A DNA stretch of 11,210 bases from a bacterium (GTDB taxonomy: Bacteria > JALSQH01): NCBI GenBank assembly GCA_027004335.1, contig JALTID010000072.1, positions 1,354-12,563 of the forward strand. The letters are read 5' to 3'. This document shows, piece after piece, positions 7,158 through 11,210 of the stretch; the stretch's first letter is position 1, and the number at the start of each line of letters is the position of its first letter. The notes beneath the pieces are model-generated. The model did not search any database. It was not told the origin of the DNA and was given only the letters and a program-made list of their open reading frames with translations. Both the position numbers and the translations under genes were made by a program.

Positions 7158-7189
7158 AAAAGATTGCTCTTTGTGACCATGATCAAGAG
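7156..7189 (-). terminator. possible terminator after the CNNM-family gene
   Basis: On the minus strand CTCTT...AAGAG arms (7185-7189 with 7167-7171), with an inner GA/TC pairing, are followed after a few bases by TTTTTT (7156-7161). The stem is short and bulged. It lies between convergent genes, where a terminator is expected. The support is weak. Confidence 0.3.
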
Positions 7190-7243
7190 ATAATTTCACT
7201 TTTCAAAGCAGAATTTATTGAGTGCTGGTATTTCGCTTATTTA

Positions 7244-8533
7244 TTAACTTTCCTCATCTCTTCTTTTCTTAATAATTCTTACTACCCCGGGATGCAATCC
7301 ATCCATTTTAAGTATCCTATATGCACATTCCTCATCCTCAAGAATATTACCCTCCTTAACACTTCCTCCTGCAAGATTTATAAGATACTGGGAAAGTATC
7401 TTACCCTTATCCTCAGGAAGCGGGATATCAAGTTCCTCCTCAATCTTATGTAAAGTCACCCTTCCATCAACATCATACATTCCTGAAGCAACTTCTCTTA
7501 TCTCCTCCGAAGCCACAAGATCATACTCATCATATATCTCTCCTACAATCTCTTCAAGTATCTCTTCAAGGGTAACAATTCCAAGAAAATCTCCATACTC
7601 ATTAACCACCACTGCCATTTCACCTCTTGATTTGGTCAATATTTTGAAAAGATCCCACAGGTTTTTTTCAGGATGGACAAACACAGGCTTTCTCAAAATT
7701 GAATCAATGGTAAAATCATCCTGACTTTCACAAAAACGGAGAAGATCTTTCACATGGATTACCCCCTTAACCAGACTGCTTTCAGTTTCAAGGACAGGGA
7801 AGCGGGAAAAATGGGAATTTAATGCAACAGTAAGAAGCTTATCAAAATCATAATTATCCTCAACATAAATCACTTTATCTCTAAGTTTCATAACATGTTC
7901 TACTGCAAGAGTTTTGAGGGAGATCAGACCATTAACCATCCTCTCTTCTGTCCCACTTAGCAACCCCCTCTTCTTCCATACCTTCAAGATATGTTTCATT
8001 TGAAAATCTCTTTCGGCCTCCCTAACCCCTCCTCCTTCAAAGCCAAGCAATCTCATGAGCAGATAACTTATCTGATTAACAATATAAGAAACCGGGGCAA
8101 AAAATTTAACTGTGAAATCAACTGGATATGCGAAAAAAGTAACAACCTTCTCAGGATTATAAGAAGCAATAGTTTTAGGGGTCACCTCAGCAAAGATCAA
8201 CAAAAGGAGGGTAACAATGATAGTGGCAACAACTACACCCTCTCCTTCCCCGCCAAACCATCTTATAGCAAGGACAGTCCCTATGGATGAAATCGCAACA
8301 TTTACAAGATTATTACCTATGAGAATAGCCCCGAGAAATTTGGCTGGATTGGAAATTATTTTTTTTATTGTCTGAATTAATTTGCTTTTTTTCTTTTTAA
8401 GGACAACCTCCTGAAGATCTATCCAGAGCCTGTCAATACTCATAAAAGCAGTTTCAGATGCAGAAAAGAAAGCAGAAAAAACAAGAAAAATTACAAGAAG
8501 AAATAATTCAAGAAGATCTCGGTCAATGTTCAT
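7244..8533 (-). CDS. CNNM/CorC (HlyC)-family membrane protein with CBS pair
   Basis: The 429 aa protein has the full family architecture. The N-terminal DUF21/CNNM transmembrane domain has segments near 8-30, 66-90, 100-123 and 131-163, with the signatures FSASETAFMSI (23-33), GNNLVN (73-78) and FAEVTPKTIA (114-123). Two CBS domains cover about 205-270 and 275-335 (SRFPVLE, VKGVIHVKDLL, GEMAVVVNEYGDFLGIVTLEEILEEIVGEI). A CorC_HlyC domain occupies about 345-425. Relatives (CNNM, CorB, YhdP/MpfA) transport or regulate Mg2+, often Na+-coupled and controlled by ATP-Mg2+ at the CBS pair; the old name hemolysin is misleading. The substrate here is inferred. The ATG at 8533 overlaps the GntR stop (ATGA) with no strong ribosome binding site, so translation is probably coupled to the regulator, an unexpected partner. 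Confidence 0.9.
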   Translation of the reverse strand: MNIDRDLLELFLLVIFLVFSAFFSASETAFMSIDRLWIDLQEVVLKKKKSKLIQTIKKIISNPAKFLGAILIGNNLVNVAISSIGTVLAIRWFGGEGEGVVVATIIVTLLLLIFAEVTPKTIASYNPEKVVTFFAYPVDFTVKFFAPVSYIVNQISYLLMRLLGFEGGGVREAERDFQMKHILKVWKKRGLLSGTEERMVNGLISLKTLAVEHVMKLRDKVIYVEDNYDFDKLLTVALNSHFSRFPVLETESSLVKGVIHVKDLLRFCESQDDFTIDSILRKPVFVHPEKNLWDLFKILTKSRGEMAVVVNEYGDFLGIVTLEEILEEIVGEIYDEYDLVASEEIREVASGMYDVDGRVTLHKIEEELDIPLPEDKGKILSQYLINLAGGSVKEGNILEDEECAYRILKMDGLHPGVVRIIKKRRDEES

Positions 8534-9216
8534 TTTTCATCAGGAGGAGGGGCATCTCCGGATCTCTGAAGTACTTCTTTTATAAGAGTCTCAATCCCGT
8601 AATAAGCATTTTCCTTTACAAGCTCTTCCAGTTTCTTAGCATCCTCATTCTTAATAGCTTCAATTATCTGCCAGTGCTGGTCAATAGAACCCTCCATTTT
8701 TCTTAGAAGTGTTAAGTACCAGCGAAATCTCTGAAATCTCTGGTAGAGATTCTCCAGTATCTGAAGAAGTAACTCATTTTTACAATACTTTATTAACTGC
8801 CTGTGAAACTCATTATGTGATTTGTAGAGTTCCTTAAAATCTCCAGTTGCGTAAGCTTTCTCCATTTTTCTGTTAAGATTCTCAAGTTTTTTAATATCCT
8901 TCTGAGTCATTTTCTTCAGGGAATTTCCCGCAGCATGACCCTCAAGAAGCGCTCTAATCTCATAGAAGTTTCTCACATCATCCTCACTCAAAGAGGCAAC
9001 CACTGCACCTTTTCTGGGTATAACATTAACAAAACCTTCAGATTCAAGTTGCCAGAGAGCCTCCCTAACAGGGGTCCTGCTTATCCCATACTGCTCTGCA
9101 AGTTCAAGTTCAGAGATTTTGGTCCCTGGTTTTAACTTATTATTGATTATAGCTTCCCTGAGAATATCAACAATTTCTTCCCTTAATGTCTTCGTTAGTT
9201 TACCTGTCCTTCCCAT
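8530..9216 (-). CDS. GntR-family transcriptional regulator, FadR/FCD type
   Basis: The 228 aa protein has an N-terminal winged helix (8-75) with the GntR signatures LREEIVDILREAI, LAEQYGISRTPVREAL (39-54) and LESEGFV. A helical FCD effector domain (80-215) follows. FCD domains usually bind small organic acids, often through a metal held by Asp-His-His-His. Here His138 (EFH) and His181 are kept, but the usual Asp (four residues before His138) is His134, and the last His appears to be Asn203, so metal or ligand binding may differ. The ATG at 9216 has a modest AGGA close upstream. The gene is divergent from the CoA-transferase gene. A palindrome matching the GntR-type operator overlaps its own -10, so autoregulation and control of the neighbour are likely. 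It shares 4 nt with the CNNM gene downstream. Confidence 0.93.
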   Translation of the reverse strand: MGRTGKLTKTLREEIVDILREAIINNKLKPGTKISELELAEQYGISRTPVREALWQLESEGFVNVIPRKGAVVASLSEDDVRNFYEIRALLEGHAAGNSLKKMTQKDIKKLENLNRKMEKAYATGDFKELYKSHNEFHRQLIKYCKNELLLQILENLYQRFQRFRWYLTLLRKMEGSIDQHWQIIEAIKNEDAKKLEELVKENAYYGIETLIKEVLQRSGDAPPPDEK

Positions 9217-9235
9217 AGTCCTGACCGACTTTTAA

Positions 9236-9247
9236 ATTGTATACAAT
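9236..9247. promoter_or_regulatory. palindromic GntR-type operator
   Basis: ATTGTATACAAT is a perfect 12-bp palindrome containing TTGTATACAA. That fits the TNGTNNNACNA-like pattern reported for FadR-subfamily GntR regulators. It covers the -10 of the gntR promoter and lies 20 nt before the gntR ATG. A further partial copy (ATACAAT) follows at 9247-9253. Confidence 0.65.
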
Positions 9248-9263
9248 ATACAATACTTGTCAA
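9236..9263 (-). promoter_or_regulatory. promoter of the gntR-CNNM unit
   Basis: On the minus strand TTGACA (9258-9263) and TACAAT (9236-9241) are 16 nt apart, predicting a start near 9229 and a leader of about 13 nt. The palindromic operator overlaps the -10. Confidence 0.55.
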
Positions 9264-9281
9264 GGAGGAATCAAATTTTTA

Positions 9282-9310
9282 TTGACACAATTGTCAAAAT
9301 ATTCTATACT
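9282..9310 (+). promoter_or_regulatory. strong sigma-70-type promoter of the CoA-transferase gene
   Basis: Consensus TTGACA (9282-9287) is followed after exactly 17 nt by TATACT (9305-9310), predicting a start near 9317. The -35 forms one arm of an inverted repeat TTGACA-N4-TGTCAA (9282-9297), a possible second operator. The promoter start shows that coding should begin at the ATG at 9333. Confidence 0.72.
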
Positions 9311-9320
9311 TCTCTCTAAA

Positions 9321-9327
9321 AAGGAGG
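9321..9327 (+). promoter_or_regulatory. ribosome binding site setting the CoA-transferase start
   Basis: AAGGAGG lies 5 nt before the ATG at 9333. An open frame extends upstream to 9237, but it runs through the promoter and operators and has no comparable site. Confidence 0.88.
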
Positions 9328-9332
9328 AAAAA

Positions 9333-11066
9333 ATGCAAGCTTTTGAGAAAAGAAGCTTCAGAAAAAGTAAAATTGTTCCAATAAAAAAGCTGGTCCAAAA
9401 TGTCCAGGACGGCGATACTATCCACTTTACAGCAATAAATGGTGGGCCTTCACAGGTGATTCACGCTCTGGTAAGGGAATTCTGCGGCAAAAAAATCAAA
9501 ATAAATGTCTCCATGGCAGGTCTTATAAATATATCCCTCACTCTTCTTCATTGCGATATCATTGACAAGATAATTACAACCTTTGTAGGTGAAGGATATC
9601 CTACTCCAGGCCCCAGCCCTATTGTTCAAAAAAAATTTCAAGAGGGCAAATTAAAAGTTGAAAATTGGAGTATGTTGACATTGCCTTTGAGATTACTTGC
9701 AGGTGCTTATAATTGGGAATGGATACCAACTCATTCACTGAGAGGCTCTACCCTATTTGAAGATCTTGAAAAAGAGGGATTGGCTAAAACAATTTCTGTG
9801 GGTGGGAGAGAAATCACTCTCATAAAAAAATATCAGCCTGACTGGATTTTTGTCCATGCCATAGCTTCAGACGAGGAGGGAAACCTTCTCATGCCCGCTC
9901 CCAGAGGTGAAGACCCGAAGATAGTTTTTGCAGCTAAAAAGGGGATTCTATCAACTGTGGATTACCTTGTTTCAAGGGAATTTGTGAGAAACTATCCCGG
10001 TTTTGTTGGTGTTCCTGCTGATAGAGTCAAAGAGGTAGCGGTCTGCCACTTTGGATCCCATCCCGGAGGAGTAATAAATATGGGATTACCCCTCCAGGCA
10101 TATGCTGAAGATTATGATTTTATGTATGATTTCAGAAAAGCCTCCGCAGATGAAGAAGAACTTGAAAAATGGATGAAGTACTGGACCTTTGATGTTCATT
10201 CATGTGAGGAATATAAGAAAAAATTGGGAAGCGAAAGAGTTATGATGCTAATGGGCAAATCATATCCTATGAGCTGGAAAGAGGATCTCATAAAATACAG
10301 TGATACAGTTGAAGGAGAGATCAACTACATAGAAAGAATGACCCTGATTGCTGGGAAAATAGTTGCAGAAAGAATAAAAGAGAAAGGATATAAGAATGTC
10401 CTGGCAGGAATAGGAATAAGTGGACTGGCTTCGTGGATGGCGAAGAAGTTTCTTCAGGAAGAGGGTAAAGATGTTAATCTGGTTGCGGAATTAGGTCAGT
10501 ACGATTATGAGCCAAGGCCAACAAACCCTTTCATATTTAACTTCTGGAATAGCTGGTCATCCACTCTTGCTGCAGGAATATTTGAAGGTCTTGCAATTTT
10601 CACTCAGGGATTTCAGGCTAATTCTCTCGGAGTATTAGGTGCAGGACAGGTGGATAAATATGGTAATGTTAATTCCACCATAATCCCAGGGGTGATGTAT
10701 CTTGTAGGTTCAGGTGGAGCCAACGATGTAGCATCAGGGGCAGATGAGGTGATTGTTGTGATGGAGCACCAACCTGGTAGGCTCGTAGATAAAGTACCAT
10801 ATATAACTGCTCCGGGAAATAGAGTAACTATGCTTATTACCTCTCTTGGAGTTTTTGAGAAGGAAAACGGACAACTTATATTAAAAGGTGTCATTATAAA
10901 AGAGGGAGAAAATGAAAGAGAAATAGTAGAAAAGATAAAAAAGATGACCCTCTGGGATGTTAAAATTGCTCCTTCATTAAAGCATTATGATTTTGAAGAT
11001 GAAAAATGGTTGAAAATATTGCGGCTCTATGATCCCAGGAGACAATTCATTGGAACGGAAAAATAA
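9333..11066 (+). CDS. fused A-B subunit CoA-transferase, glutaconate CoA-transferase type
   Basis: The 577 aa protein joins both halves of a family I CoA-transferase. Residues 1-305 match GctA-like subunits: VQDGDTIHFTAINGGPSQVIHALVREF, LRGST (137-141), DWIFVHAIASDEEGN, FGSHPGG (240-246) and the terminal WTFDV...EEYKKKLG stretch. Residues about 330-577 match GctB-like subunits: GIGISGLASWMAKK, AELG with Glu386, GAGQVDKYGNVNST (437-449), GSGGANDVASGAD (459-471) and the ending LYDPRRQFIG. Glu386 aligns with the catalytic Glu54 of Acidaminococcus GctB as I recall it, so the thioester-forming residue is kept. In that family A and B are usually separate chains of about 320 and 265 aa, so this is a head-to-tail fusion. 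The true substrate (glutaconate or another carboxylic acid) cannot be read from sequence. The start at 9333 is set by AAGGAGG and the promoter. The next gene overlaps its last 17 nt. Confidence 0.88.
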   Translation: MQAFEKRSFRKSKIVPIKKLVQNVQDGDTIHFTAINGGPSQVIHALVREFCGKKIKINVSMAGLINISLTLLHCDIIDKIITTFVGEGYPTPGPSPIVQKKFQEGKLKVENWSMLTLPLRLLAGAYNWEWIPTHSLRGSTLFEDLEKEGLAKTISVGGREITLIKKYQPDWIFVHAIASDEEGNLLMPAPRGEDPKIVFAAKKGILSTVDYLVSREFVRNYPGFVGVPADRVKEVAVCHFGSHPGGVINMGLPLQAYAEDYDFMYDFRKASADEEELEKWMKYWTFDVHSCEEYKKKLGSERVMMLMGKSYPMSWKEDLIKYSDTVEGEINYIERMTLIAGKIVAERIKEKGYKNVLAGIGISGLASWMAKKFLQEEGKDVNLVAELGQYDYEPRPTNPFIFNFWNSWSSTLAAGIFEGLAIFTQGFQANSLGVLGAGQVDKYGNVNSTIIPGVMYLVGSGGANDVASGADEVIVVMEHQPGRLVDKVPYITAPGNRVTMLITSLGVFEKENGQLILKGVIIKEGENEREIVEKIKKMTLWDVKIAPSLKHYDFEDEKWLKILRLYDPRRQFIGTEK

Positions 11067-11210
11067 GCTGAAAAAGACATTAGTTTTATTTCTGACTCTT
11101 TTTACTTTTTCACCACTTTACTCATGGAAAAAGATAAGCAAATTTCTCTATCCTGTAACCCATAATGAGAGCCTTATTAACTTTTTTCATCTTCCTCCTG
11201 AGTATCTAAT
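11050..11210 (+). CDS. exported protein of unknown function, N-terminal fragment
   Basis: An open frame of 53 codons begins at the TTG at 11050 and runs off the right edge. AGGAG (11037-11041) lies 8 nt before the TTG, within the CoA-transferase gene, and the two genes overlap by 17 nt. The translation starts MERKNKLKKTLVLFLTLF, a basic N-terminus followed by a hydrophobic core to about residue 20. A plausible signal-peptidase site follows SPLYS (21-25); there is no lipobox. The mature start is W26-KKISKFLYPV. I recognise no family in the 28 mature residues available. The overlap suggests co-transcription and coupled translation with the CoA-transferase. Confidence 0.6.
   Translation, partial: MERKNKLKKTLVLFLTLFTFSPLYSWKKISKFLYPVTHNESLINFFHLPPEYL

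Noticed and set aside
7150-7243. A short frame after the cyclophilin gene reading MAKKDCSL then stop, continuing as CDHDQEIISLF in the next frame, suggesting a broken gene or programmed frameshift
   Set aside because: It would need a frameshift within 30 nt, matches no family I recognise, and soon becomes antisense of the CNNM-family gene. Chance is more likely.
9237-9332. Possible 32-residue N-terminal extension of the CoA-transferase from an ATA-rich upstream frame
   Set aside because: The stretch contains the operator, a 17-nt-spaced promoter and the AAGGAGG site; its translation matches no subunit N-terminus.
10613-10894. Minus-strand frame opposite the CoA-transferase C-terminal half
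   Set aside because: It is fully inside a strongly supported gene and has no motif or ribosome binding site worth keeping.
1-11210. Search by eye for CRISPR repeats, transposon ends, tRNA genes, phage or defence genes
   Set aside because: No regularly spaced repeats, cloverleaf, transposase motif or defence-type domain was found; the genes are housekeeping or metabolic.

Overview
This is an AT-rich bacterial window (roughly 40% GC by eye) with compact, partly overlapping genes, clear Shine-Dalgarno sites and genetic code 11. Nothing fixes the phylum. The order rpmE-prfA-prmC-murA-hisG-hisD is a housekeeping block I recall from deltaproteobacteria-like and related anaerobic lineages. The two lipoproteins (one with an NPYDP motif after the lipid cysteine) point to a diderm or an uncultivated candidate phylum. 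That placement is inference. I see no transposon, CRISPR array, tRNA, rRNA or phage gene.

Layout, left to right. (1) 1-1028, minus: the N-terminal part of a surface lipoprotein with carboxypeptidase-regulatory-like beta domains, running off the left edge and having its own extended -10 promoter. (2) 1099-6461, minus: a tight cluster transcribed rpmE (bL31), prfA (RF1), prmC (RF methyltransferase), murA, hisG (short form), hisD. It has a promoter before rpmE, an internal extended -10 before murA and a weak hairpin/T-tract after hisD. (3) 6591-7157, plus: a cyclophilin-type lipoprotein, divergent from rpmE, with a consensus extended -10 so close to the ATG that its mRNA looks leaderless. (4) 7244-9216, minus: a two-gene unit, a GntR/FCD regulator overlapping a CNNM/CorC-type membrane protein by 4 nt. 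(5) 9333-11066, plus: a single-chain fusion of glutaconate CoA-transferase-type A and B subunits, divergent from the GntR gene across a 116-nt region with two strong promoters and a perfect palindromic GntR-type operator. (6) 11050-11210, plus: the start of an exported protein, overlapping the CoA-transferase gene and running off the right edge.

Functionally, the left-centre cluster joins translation termination (RF1 and the enzyme that methylates its GGQ glutamine, plus a ribosomal protein), the first committed step of peptidoglycan synthesis, and the first and last steps of histidine synthesis. No other his gene is present, including hisZ, which the short HisG should need. The right part looks like a small regulated unit for acyl-CoA or organic-acid metabolism. 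The window is mostly ordinary housekeeping. The most interesting parts are the CoA-transferase fusion with its regulator and operator, the altered metal-site residues in that regulator, and the leaderless-looking cyclophilin gene.
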